The notes beneath the pieces were generated by a model. It had not been told where the DNA came from, searched no databases, and was given only the letters and a program-made list of their open reading frames with translations. The translations under genes and the position numbers were made by a program. A stretch of 35,674 nucleotides of DNA from Nitrososphaerota archaeon (lineage in GTDB: Archaea > Thermoproteota > Nitrososphaeria > Nitrososphaerales > Nitrosopumilaceae): contig JACRJT010000036.1 in the NCBI GenBank assembly GCA_016215465.1, forward strand, positions 1 to 35,674, in the 5' to 3' direction. Each line of letters starts with the position of its first letter. Within the stretch, counting starts at the first letter, position 1. Positions 1 through 6,813 of this stretch are shown one piece after another.

Positions 1-2
1 AA

Positions 3-422
3 ATAAAAGAAGACAAAACTATTGGGGTTGTTGAGATTTTTGAAGCTAAAAAACAAAATATTCTGTTAAATTACACCAAGAATGTAGTAGAGCAATTATC
101 TCCGGCATATGTAGTTTTAACTACGGTGTGGAAGGATCTTAATTATGACCAATACCATAACGCCACTGACAAAATGAGAGAATTCAGGAATACTTTTGAT
201 GTTGTTATTAGACCGGAGGGGGATTTAGATACAATTAACATCTTGAACAATCCTGCTCGTTACAAAATAGATACAAAAAAAGCATTTAGGCTATTACAGA
301 ATAAAAAGAAAAAAATTGGCATATCTCTCACATTAAGATTCAATAATACAAAAAATACCACTGAAGAAATAACTTCTGCTATAAAAGAATTGATACACCT
401 AAATTCCCAATTTAGATCGTAG
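3..422 (+). CDS. 3' part of a hypothetical protein (truncated by window edge)
   Basis: The reading frame is open from the left edge of the window to a TAG at 420-422, giving at least 139 residues. The GTG at 126 is internal, because the frame continues upstream without a stop, so this is the C-terminal part of a larger protein. The visible part is soluble and charged, with no membrane segment, and ends in a Lys/Asn-rich stretch followed by a predicted helix. I recognise no family. It converges with the small gene on the opposite strand and overlaps its 3' end by 24 bases. Confidence 0.6.
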   Translation: MKEDKTIGVVEIFEAKKQNILLNYTKNVVEQLSPAYVVLTTVWKDLNYDQYHNATDKMREFRNTFDVVIRPEGDLDTINILNNPARYKIDTKKAFRLLQNKKKKIGISLTLRFNNTKNTTEEITSAIKELIHLNSQFRS

Positions 423-653
423 TAAGGCTGCAAATACTCTAATGGAAGAAGTAACTTGTACGTTTTCTCTACTTAGACCTACAATGTTGGCAGTAATGAT
501 GGAGTTATTTGTAACATTTTCATCACCTTGTAATTTGGAAATAACAATCCCGATTATTTGTACTCCATTTTTATTAAAAAACTCAGTCCATTCTTTAATT
601 TTGCTTTGTTCGTCTTCACGGCAAACGATGATTCCAATTCCTTTTGTATTCAT
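399..653 (-). CDS. small hypothetical protein, 84 aa
   Basis: This 84-residue frame starts with ATG at 653. It has alternating hydrophobic and charged segments (GIGIIV near the N-terminus, IIGIVISK in the middle) that suggest a small alpha/beta fold. It was preferred to the 81-residue frame on the other strand because its composition is soluble and protein-like, whereas the other is an odd run of hydrophobics and Cys/Ser. Its end overlaps the convergent upstream gene by 24 bases. No family was recognised and no signal peptide is present. Confidence 0.5.
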   Translation of the reverse strand: MNTKGIGIIVCREDEQSKIKEWTEFFNKNGVQIIGIVISKLQGDENVTNNSIITANIVGLSRENVQVTSSIRVFAALLRSKLGI

Positions 654-934
654 GTTTAGTATGATTTACTTACGCATGCATAAATGAATTTAGAATTTGC
701 TCACATGACAAATGAGAATGAGATGATTGCCAAGAACGTGCGAATAGAATCCACTGATTATTCATTTAGAACGATTTTTGGAACTTGAAATAAGCAGCTT
801 AATGAGGCATATTTTCTTTTGTAGATGGTTTGAACCTTTTGACCTGGCGTTTTTTAGAAATTCTAATCTGATTTTTCCCAAAACTAGTTTGGGTCTTGGA
901 TACACACAAAATAATAAAAAAAGGGCAGGGCCTG

Positions 935-967
935 CTACAACTGTTTTCACGAACCCCTTCGGGCCCG
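935..967 (+). repeat. dispersed repeat, CTACAACTG unit with TTCGGGCCCG end, copy 1
   Basis: This unit begins CTACAACTGTT and ends at 958-967 with TTCGGGCCCG. The same arrangement recurs at 1877-1910, beyond the first HicBA pair, in the same orientation. The TTCG before GG could form a UUCG-type loop in RNA, and CGGGCCCG is itself palindromic. It lies 275 bases upstream of the hicB start. Confidence 0.65.
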
Positions 968-1005
968 CAGATTTTTTTATAAACTAATAATCCGAGTTCC
1001 ACGGG

Positions 1006-1034
1006 ACTCACTACAACTGTTCTCGCGGACACCA
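1006..1034 (+). repeat. dispersed repeat, CTACAACTG unit, copy lacking TTCGGGCCCG
   Basis: The stretch CTCACTACAACTGTT (1007-1021) is identical to one at 1873-1887, and a similar GGACACC follows in both. After that this copy diverges and lacks the TTCGGGCCCG end found in the other units. It lies about 70 bases downstream of copy 1 in the same direction. Confidence 0.6.
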
Positions 1035-1207
1035 ACTGAACTCCATGAATTTAACGTAGGGGCATCAAACTTTCTTGAACTAGTGGAATTATGTTTCATG
1101 GACTCGAACAAATTTAGTCATTTTAATTCCAAGTCATAGAAGAATTGATTTTCATCTGGACACCACATAACATACCCGTTCAATCCTTGTAGTCAATTGT
1201 GTACTAT

Positions 1208-1219
1208 TCTTTTTATATC
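1208..1219 (+). promoter_or_regulatory. probable TATA-like promoter of hicBA pair 1
   Basis: The AT-rich box CTTTTTATATCT ends about 23 bases before the hicB ATG at 1242. That matches archaeal promoters giving a leaderless or nearly leaderless mRNA. No Shine-Dalgarno sequence is visible, which agrees with leaderless translation. Confidence 0.5.
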
Positions 1220-1241
1220 TCATACGCGCATTGTACGATAG

Positions 1242-1457
1242 ATGCAACCTTCCACTGTATCAAAAAAAACCTATCAAGTAATTTTAGATAAGGATGAAGA
1301 TGGAATGATCTTTGCAAGATGTGATGATCTTCATGCAAACGCTGAAGGTAAGACCGAAGCCGAAGCAAAAAATAACATCAAAGAAGCAATAGAACTCATG
1401 GTGGATCATCTGAACAAGGACAAAAGTTTTAGTCTTAAATTTGTCCACAAGTATTAA
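1242..1457 (+). CDS. hicB: HicB-type antitoxin, pair 1
   Basis: This 71-residue protein has the small HicB fold: a beta-strand stretch (YQVILDKDEDGMIFARCDDL, residues about 11-30) followed by a helix carrying the GKTEAEAKNNIKEAIELM signature. HicB antitoxins bind and neutralise the HicA mRNA endonuclease, and usually repress their own operon. No separate DNA-binding domain is visible, so autoregulation would have to use the short N- or C-terminal tails. The TAA stop overlaps the ATG of the next gene by one base (TAATG), which implies translational coupling. Here the antitoxin comes first; in many bacterial pairs hicA is first. Confidence 0.85.
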   Translation: MQPSTVSKKTYQVILDKDEDGMIFARCDDLHANAEGKTEAEAKNNIKEAIELMVDHLNKDKSFSLKFVHKY

Positions 1458-1702
1458 TGGGCAAGATTCCTCGGGTCTCCGGCAATCAGTTAATCAAATA
1501 TCTTGTCAATAAAAAGGGATTCCAAGTGTCTCATAGAAAAGGAAGTCACGTTTCTTTACAACATGACGACAAACACAAGTTTACATCAATACCGTCAAAA
1601 AATGATGATCTTGGAACTGGTTTAATGCTACAAATTCTAGATGATTGTGGAATAACTAGAGAAGAGTTCATCTCAGATTATCAAAGTGGGATTCTAAAAT
1701 GA
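1457..1702 (+). CDS. hicA: HicA-type mRNA interferase toxin, pair 1
   Basis: This 81-residue protein of the HicA/YcfA family has a dsRNA-binding-like fold that cleaves translated mRNA. The family pattern is clear: an N-terminal GNQLIKYLVNKKGF helix, then the RKGSHVSL strand with the catalytic His (residue 31 by my count), then the C-terminal LQILDDCGITREEF helix. The start overlaps the hicB stop by one base. The protein is typical in length and looks intact, so the pair is probably functional. It lies between repeat units at 935-1034 and 1877-1910. It differs clearly from the second HicA in the window, so this is not a recent local duplication. Confidence 0.88.
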   Translation: MGKIPRVSGNQLIKYLVNKKGFQVSHRKGSHVSLQHDDKHKFTSIPSKNDDLGTGLMLQILDDCGITREEFISDYQSGILK

Positions 1703-2155
1703 TCGTAAAACACAACGAATTCATAAACTTTCGATTGTAACCTTCCAAATTTTAATTTCTTTCATCTACTCGTTTGTATGTTGAACCGTGGGGGCACCAA
1801 TCTTTTCGTACCAATTCCTTACCTGCATTGAATTAAAGTTTAAAACTCAAAATAAAAAATTGGGGAGGAGTGCTCACTACAACTGTTCCTCATGGACACC
1901 TTCGGACCCGTTTTCAATGTGGGTTGGGGAACATTTTTCACAAATCGACGGCAGAGGGCCATCGGTGGGCTTACAGTACACCTACTAATTTTTTGCTAGG
2001 ATTCATTATATCCTGTTGGGTGGATTTGATGTGGCGACTCTTGTGCGGATAGTAGTTGCGCTGATTCTCAGATAATAGGCTGGCTATCGCTTGCTAGTTA
2101 TGTCTGAATGTTTTGCCAGAAATCCGTCCAACGATACGGCTTCATTAATCACGTT
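1703..2155. other. gene-free stretch with repeat unit and possible gene remnant
   Basis: No intact gene was found. A repeat unit lies at 1873-1910. From about 1990 to 2065 one frame reads as a hydrophobic protein-like stretch containing GGFDVATLVRIVVALILR before two stop codons. That could be the remnant of a small membrane protein, although chance cannot be excluded. Frames starting at 1788 and 1870 run through the repeat and look accidental. Confidence 0.45.
1873..1910 (+). repeat. dispersed repeat, CTACAACTG unit with TTCGGACCCG end, copy 2
   Basis: It shares CTCACTACAACTGTT with 1007-1021 and then GGACACC, and ends in TTCGGACCCG (1901-1910), one base different from the core seen elsewhere. 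Together with the units at 935-1034 it brackets the first HicBA pair in direct orientation. Confidence 0.65.
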
Positions 2156-3769
2156 TTATTTTGCCTTCGCTACGGTTATCTGAAATGACACTGAGCCCAA
2201 TTCCAGTGAGCCATACCTGGCAGTTATCGTATAAGTGCCTGCGGGCCAGTCGCTGCCGATTTTTAGTGGCATTTTGAAATTCCCGTCCTTTGTGACCCTG
2301 GCATTTTGTTCTTCGATGGCGTTGTCTGGCATTGTGATTTTTAGTGTCAGTGGAATCCCTTGTTGGTAGTTGCTAACTCGTCCAGACACAATTGCATCTG
2401 TCTCGGCATACTTTGATACAAAAAACTCGCCAGAATTTAGCTGAAGCGTTCCCACACTTGATGTTATGACCGGTGGCTGTGTCTTGACTGTTTTTGATGC
2501 TTTTACTCCCTCATAGTCATAAATCGTAAATGTGTCAAGGCTTGCACCAACATCTTTACTGATCTGCTCAAGCTCGGTAGGCGATGCGCTGACTATCTGC
2601 AATGACCACATGTCGTTGCCGTCAGGAATGTATGCTGTCATTTCTATTAGAATTGTTGTGCCCTGCTCTGACGGAACAGACGCTGAATAATATGCACCAT
2701 ATAACACATAACCGTTTTTATGGGTGTCAGTAGCTGTCGTTATTTCAGAGCAGGTAACTCCACTGCTTGCCCCCGCTGAGCATGCATTGCTTATCTGTTT
2801 TTTCATTTTATCTAAAAACTGCTTTTCATTCAGTCCCTTGTAATCTTGGTTGTTGGCTGAAAACCCTATGCCATAAATCGTGTTTTGTGATGGAGTAAAA
2901 CCCACAATGGATACATAGTTTGAGTTTGGATCTTTTTGCAAGGTTTCTTGCATTTTCCAGTTTGATGGGTATTTTATTGAAAAGCCGTATTGCTTGTTCT
3001 CATATACAAGATATTTTGGAGTCTGAGAAGGTGTTTTTTGTTTTGGTGTTGTGGGCTCGTAGACATCGGTTTTGCCGTTTTTAAAATCAGAATAGGTTGC
3101 AGTTATCTTTAGGCTGAATTTCATGTTTTTGTAATAATCATAGAGTGGGCCATAATCTTCGAGTACTGCATCGTAGACCGCCTTGTCTTTTGCTCCATCA
3201 AGGCTCACGGACTTGAGATCAAGTGAGATGCTTGATGGAATCATGGTCTGATCAAACGTTTTGACGCTGCCCTCTAGTGTGTGGACAAGGGTTGGCTCTA
3301 TTGATTTGTTGAGAACAGTCTGCTGCTCTAGCAAATCGCGCCTGACAATGCCAATGTCGTAGCTTTTGGACTCTTTTGCCTGTTTTAGTGTGAATTCTGT
3401 TTTTCCTGGAAATATAGGGTCGACGTACGAGACAATATCAAAAAGCGACAGAGGATCACTTAGCCTAGATCGAATGTCTTGCGTTGTAGTGAATTTTGTT
3501 CCATCTTTTGACTTCAGGTCCACAGATCTTGTCAGGGTGAATTCGCCTGACTTTGAATCAAACGATACAATGTTGTATTTTATTTGGCCTGAGACGCTCT
3601 GGACTAGCTTGTTTTTGACGGATGCAGATGAATCTAATTTGTATATGATGTGCTTGCCAACATAGTCTTGCTTTGCTATTGGGGTTGTGTCTGCAAAGAC
3701 ATATGCCGAGCTACCACAAAACATTACCGCGGCAATTACAGAAATCAAAATCAGATATCTTAGAGTCAT
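2156..3769 (-). CDS. secreted PsbP-like domain protein
   Basis: This 537-residue exported protein has a signal peptide at residues 1-26, with a hydrophobic core and cleavage near VFADTT. An unassigned beta-rich region spans about 30-245. It is followed by a proline/threonine linker and a segment at about 253-423 that begins YENKQYGFSIKYPSNW, a typical opening of PsbP-like domains in archaeal exported proteins. A C-terminal Ig-like or carboxypeptidase-regulatory-like domain spans about 438-534. There is no C-terminal membrane anchor, so it is probably released or bound to the cell surface. Its ATG overlaps the stop of the upstream gene in ATGA (3766-3769), so the two are translationally coupled. 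No enzymatic motif was seen and the function is unknown. Confidence 0.75.
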   Translation of the reverse strand: MTLRYLILISVIAAVMFCGSSAYVFADTTPIAKQDYVGKHIIYKLDSSASVKNKLVQSVSGQIKYNIVSFDSKSGEFTLTRSVDLKSKDGTKFTTTQDIRSRLSDPLSLFDIVSYVDPIFPGKTEFTLKQAKESKSYDIGIVRRDLLEQQTVLNKSIEPTLVHTLEGSVKTFDQTMIPSSISLDLKSVSLDGAKDKAVYDAVLEDYGPLYDYYKNMKFSLKITATYSDFKNGKTDVYEPTTPKQKTPSQTPKYLVYENKQYGFSIKYPSNWKMQETLQKDPNSNYVSIVGFTPSQNTIYGIGFSANNQDYKGLNEKQFLDKMKKQISNACSAGASSGVTCSEITTATDTHKNGYVLYGAYYSASVPSEQGTTILIEMTAYIPDGNDMWSLQIVSASPTELEQISKDVGASLDTFTIYDYEGVKASKTVKTQPPVITSSVGTLQLNSGEFFVSKYAETDAIVSGRVSNYQQGIPLTLKITMPDNAIEEQNARVTKDGNFKMPLKIGSDWPAGTYTITARYGSLELGSVSFQITVAKAK

Positions 3770-5757
3770 TTTATCCCCAAGGCCAGGTTTATCTTATTCA
3801 GAGATGTAATGTCTGATTCTTTCATTGAGCCAGACTCCAAGTAGGTTTTCATCTCAGTCAACAATCTTTTTGGAAGAGTCTTTAATTTCGCATCATCCAG
3901 ATTCTTTACATAATAATGCACAACTTCATCATGCCCGTAACTTAGCTCTTTGAAAACACCGGAAATCAGTTTCGGGTTGTAATTTGCAAGATCATTTCCC
4001 AAACTCTGTCTCGGATTGACCTCATTAATGTGTTGATTTATGATAAAACGTGGAAGATCGTCCAAGTAGCTTGCATACGCGTGATCCTTGACTCCGATTT
4101 TGAGGTCGGAATAGAATTTCCCAGGATTTGTCTTAAACAAGAGATTCTCTCCAAGCGTTGCTCTGCCAGGACCCACTGCCACAATATCGGATGCAAAGGT
4201 CGCATGATTGTATGTTGGACCTTCTGGATAAGTCCATGATGCCCCGCCGTAAGTGTTTACAGAAATATTGTGTGCATATTTAGCAAAAAAATCCGGATAG
4301 TATTCTTGAATCATACCTAGTGCCGCAGAAGTTATGATCGCCCCCTCACTATGGGCGTGAATTTCAACCATCTCACCCTTTTGTAAATCATGCATGATGT
4401 TGCTAACAAGAGATTGTACTGAGGGATTATCGTTGAGCAGACCAACTTTGAGCTTGCCCGACTCGACAAGATCTGCAATTCTGCCGTCGCTTTTGTTGTA
4501 GATTCTTTTTACAGGCCTTTCCAACACGTCAGCTAGCATCTTGGCACTGTCATCTGAAGATGTTATCGTGTTCCAGACTCCATTGATGAAATACACCGGC
4601 TTGTCGTTAAATGCACGTCCAGATGGCCTGAACTCATTTACTGCGCCGTCTTGTGCGGGTAACTTGTCAATGAGAAGCGCCTTGTTCTTTGAGGAAAGCC
4701 AGAGCTTACCATACAAATCGTCTGAGAACAATTTTTGTAGATCATCTGGTATTGGCCCTGCTGGAAGTTGTTTTAGAATCTCCAGTGCCCGGTTAGCCCT
4801 TGCTGTTGGATCTTTGATTTTATCAAGCGTTGATTTTATTGAAGCATAATCTAGTTTTACAGCATCTGGTTTTGTTGTTGTCTCTGGCTTTTGTGGTACG
4901 GAGGGCTTGGTTTTTGACTCGATTTGCTTTGTAAGGCATGCGTCAACAACTTTCTTCTCAGTCAACAGTTTTGCGTTTTGAGGATCTGACCTTAATGCCG
5001 CAGAATAGTAATCGACTGAAGTCTTGCAGTCACCTTTCATGTAATACGTTATTCCAAGCCACCGCAGAACATCCTTATTGTTTGGGCTCAGTTCCAGCGA
5101 CTTCTTAAAATAAGTAATTGCCTGATCATAATTTTTTAGTCCCACCAGCGAGACGCCCTTTCCCATCCACCCAATGACATTGTTTGGCTCCTTTGTTGTG
5201 ATTTTGTTGAAGTATTCAAGTGCCTTGTCGAATTGTTTTTGATTCAGGTATGACCTGCCTGCCTGCATCATCTGATTCACATCCTGCTCTGATTCCTCGG
5301 GAGTCTGTTTTTGCGGTGTGGTAAACGATGCGAATTTTTGAAGCTTGGCAGTTCCAATAACATATTGGTCACTAAAGTTCAGAGTCATCATATCGCTTGT
5401 TGCAGAGCCAGAAAATCCCAATCCTTCAGAATCAGTCAAAATCACAAGTGCTCCATCAACGGTTCCTTTCACATTTCCCGAATAGGGGTCAAGTGAGCAA
5501 GATTCGAGTCCCTCTAACCTGCCTGTCGGCTTGGCACTGGTCACAGTAAAGACGTAGCTTCCACTTAGTGCATTTCCATCTTGTTGCAAAGTTGCAGTAA
5601 CACTACCTACGTATGTGCAATATCCATACGAGTCTTGCATTTGAACTGTGCCTGACCATTTTCCTGACAAATCCACCATCGGCTGCAGCGAAAATCCGTC
5701 ATGAGGGTAAAACAGGGCAAAGCATACTGCAAAAATTAGGCATGTGATGATCCTCAA
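3766..5757 (-). CDS. secreted TPR protein with lipase-like alpha/beta-hydrolase domain
   Basis: This 663-residue protein starts with TTG at 5757, and a signal peptide covers about residues 1-23. Residues 28-142 form a beta-rich domain (SGKWSGTV). Three TPR units follow at about 163-265, then a Lys/Pro/Thr linker. The C-terminal region from about 385 has the strand VYFINGVWN and the motif HAHSEGA (Ser 470), which resembles the nucleophile elbow of lipases and alpha/beta hydrolases; a downstream Asp and His could complete a triad. It is therefore a candidate extracellular esterase or lipase carried on a TPR scaffold, but activity is inferred. It is the first gene of a coupled pair with the PsbP-like protein. 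Confidence 0.7.
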   Translation of the reverse strand: MRIITCLIFAVCFALFYPHDGFSLQPMVDLSGKWSGTVQMQDSYGYCTYVGSVTATLQQDGNALSGSYVFTVTSAKPTGRLEGLESCSLDPYSGNVKGTVDGALVILTDSEGLGFSGSATSDMMTLNFSDQYVIGTAKLQKFASFTTPQKQTPEESEQDVNQMMQAGRSYLNQKQFDKALEYFNKITTKEPNNVIGWMGKGVSLVGLKNYDQAITYFKKSLELSPNNKDVLRWLGITYYMKGDCKTSVDYYSAALRSDPQNAKLLTEKKVVDACLTKQIESKTKPSVPQKPETTTKPDAVKLDYASIKSTLDKIKDPTARANRALEILKQLPAGPIPDDLQKLFSDDLYGKLWLSSKNKALLIDKLPAQDGAVNEFRPSGRAFNDKPVYFINGVWNTITSSDDSAKMLADVLERPVKRIYNKSDGRIADLVESGKLKVGLLNDNPSVQSLVSNIMHDLQKGEMVEIHAHSEGAIITSAALGMIQEYYPDFFAKYAHNISVNTYGGASWTYPEGPTYNHATFASDIVAVGPGRATLGENLLFKTNPGKFYSDLKIGVKDHAYASYLDDLPRFIINQHINEVNPRQSLGNDLANYNPKLISGVFKELSYGHDEVVHYYVKNLDDAKLKTLPKRLLTEMKTYLESGSMKESDITSLNKINLALGIK

Positions 5758-5789
5758 TTACTCAAGTAATTTTATCATAATTAATTAGA

Positions 5790-5801
5790 ATTCGTACGAA
5801 T
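5790..5801. promoter_or_regulatory. perfect 12-bp palindrome upstream of the TPR/lipase-like gene
   Basis: ATTCGTACGAAT is a perfect palindrome lying 33 bases upstream of the TTG start at 5757, beside AT-rich TATA-like sequence on the minus strand (about 5768-5786). The position suits an operator for the two-gene secreted-protein operon. No second copy was noticed. Confidence 0.35.
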
Positions 5802-6020
5802 CTCAGTGTTGATAGCACCTGTTTTGTGTGATTTTTAGGAATGGTGAGTTAACACCGTTATCTCTATTGCCCGATGTGATGAATGCGTAATGATATGCGT
5901 GAGTTTTCGAAGATGTGTTAATTGTGGAAGGGAATTTGAGGACTAGATATCGTCTTGAGGCAAAGTCTGACGGCGACATCGGTGTTTTAGAGAGAAAGCA
6001 TCCTGAGCCATTTTGCACAC

Positions 6021-6211
6021 AAAACCGGGTCCAAAATAGGCCCAAAATGGGTACTGGTTCCCACTAGACCCAACCTGTGGAAGCTAATATCTAATTCAAA
6101 TCCAAAACTGTCAGCACATTTATCAAAAATTAATAATCAGTATAACATACACTAACTAGGATCTAATTTTCAAGACACCGCTAACAGCATGCAGACCTTC
6201 GGGCCCATTTT
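6021..6211 (+). repeat. composite dispersed repeat, copy A
   Basis: The right part (6110-6211) matches 9183-9284 over 102 ungapped bases with 13 mismatches by eye. The left part (6021-6075) matches 21160-21214 over 55 bases with about 14 mismatches. The element ends in TTCGGGCCCA followed by T-rich DNA. It stands immediately downstream of hicA pair 2. Confidence 0.8.
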
Positions 6212-6236
6212 ATTATTGAGGAATTTTCGATTTTCT

Positions 6237-6452
6237 CTAAACTTCTTTCAAAAACTCTTCTCTTGTGATGCCACAATCTCTCAAGATCACACCTAGTAAT
6301 CCAACACGAATCTCCTTTTGAGGAATTGTTACGTATATGGTGTCATTAGTAAGAGTAACGTGACTTCCTTTTTGCCTTATTGCTCTAAAGCCAAATTTAT
6401 TGCACATAATCTTGATTAGTTCCTTTCCTGATATTGGTGAGAGTTTTTTCAA
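6237..6452 (-). CDS. hicA: HicA-type mRNA interferase toxin, pair 2
   Basis: This 71-residue HicA/YcfA-family protein opens with SGKELIKIMCNKFGFRAIRQ and continues with KGSHVTL, which contains the catalytic His. It ends with the LRDCGITREEFLKEV helix shared with pair 1. It is close to the minimal family length and appears intact. The ATG lies inside the hicB stop region with a 4-base ATGA overlap (6449-6452), so toxin translation is coupled to antitoxin translation. The pair is bracketed by repeats at 6021-6211 and 6715-6755. Confidence 0.87.
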   Translation of the reverse strand: MKKLSPISGKELIKIMCNKFGFRAIRQKGSHVTLTNDTIYVTIPQKEIRVGLLGVILRDCGITREEFLKEV

Positions 6453-6643
6453 ACCGTAATAACTTCAGTAGCCTTTTCTCTTAAAACCGATAAATGAAGT
6501 TCAAGTGCCGCAAGAAAGTTCTTTTTGGCACTTTGTTTGGTTTTTCCTGAGCTATAGACGCCAAGTGCAGAACATGTTACGGAATATGACCCATCATCTT
6601 CTTTGATCATTTTGGTTTTAATATCTTTGATTTTAACTGACAT
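6449..6643 (-). CDS. hicB: HicB-type antitoxin, pair 2
   Basis: This 64-residue protein has the HicB core: strands with DDGSYSVTC and then the helix SSGKTKQSAKKNFLAALELHL. It should sequester the co-encoded HicA. As in pair 1 there is no recognisable added HTH domain. The antitoxin gene comes first and overlaps hicA by four bases. On the minus strand a TATA-like AT-rich box (about 6665-6676) lies some 22 bases upstream of the ATG, which suggests a leaderless message. It resembles the HicB of pair 1 only in overall fold pattern, so the two pairs were probably acquired separately. Confidence 0.8.
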   Translation of the reverse strand: MSVKIKDIKTKMIKEDDGSYSVTCSALGVYSSGKTKQSAKKNFLAALELHLSVLREKATEVITV

Positions 6644-6714
6644 CTAATATGGAATAGCCTTTTTAATTATTTAAGTTTCCTCAAATTCGATACTATTTGC
6701 TACCACTGGAATCC

Positions 6715-6755
6715 AAATCTAGTTCAATATTACTGACAATCCCTTCGGGCCCGTT
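6715..6755 (+). repeat. dispersed repeat, short copy B
   Basis: This 41-base stretch differs from 21267-21307 at five positions by eye and ends in CCCTTCGGGCCCGTT. It lies between hicB pair 2 and the caspase gene, so it serves as the right border of one and the left border of the other. Confidence 0.75.
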
Positions 6756-6813
6756 TTAATTTGGTCAATTAAAGAAAATTTTTTCTACTTGAATCTGGTA
6801 TGTAGATCATCTT

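Larger units (their letters stand above)
654..1207. other. gene-free stretch with repeat remnants
   Basis: I see no credible gene in this stretch. Short frames on both strands have no protein-like composition. The right half holds two related repeat units (935-967 and 1006-1034), the first ending in TTCGGGCCCG. An inverted repeat GCAGG-G-CCTGC lies at 925-935 just before the first unit, and a GAGTTC/GGACTC stem lies just before the second. Confidence 0.6.
5758..6236. other. gene-free stretch with long repeat element
   Basis: The left part holds the promoter region of the minus-strand operon. From 6021 to 6211 lies a composite repeat related to copies at 9153-9284 and 21160-21307. Around 5901-6000 the plus strand reads in pieces like a short zinc-finger protein (CVNCGREFED, a stop, then YRLEAKSDGDIGVLERKHPE in another frame). 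This might be a decayed small gene but is weak. The 80-residue minus-strand frame at 5803-6045 looks accidental. Confidence 0.45.

Noticed and set aside
442-687. 81-residue frame on the plus strand
   Set aside because: It overlaps a more protein-like gene on the other strand and has an implausible hydrophobic and Cys/Ser-rich composition.
778-1035. Several 60-80 residue frames on both strands
   Set aside because: They run through repeat sequence, have no start signals and no protein-like composition.
921-1040. tRNA gene or fragment
   Set aside because: The stem-like pieces cannot be folded into acceptor, anticodon and T arms, and no T-loop consensus is present.
1788-2052. Two overlapping short plus-strand frames
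   Set aside because: They cross a repeat unit and have unusual Trp/His/Cys composition; they look accidental.
5803-6045. 80-residue minus-strand frame
   Set aside because: No family pattern, poor composition, and it enters the dispersed repeat.
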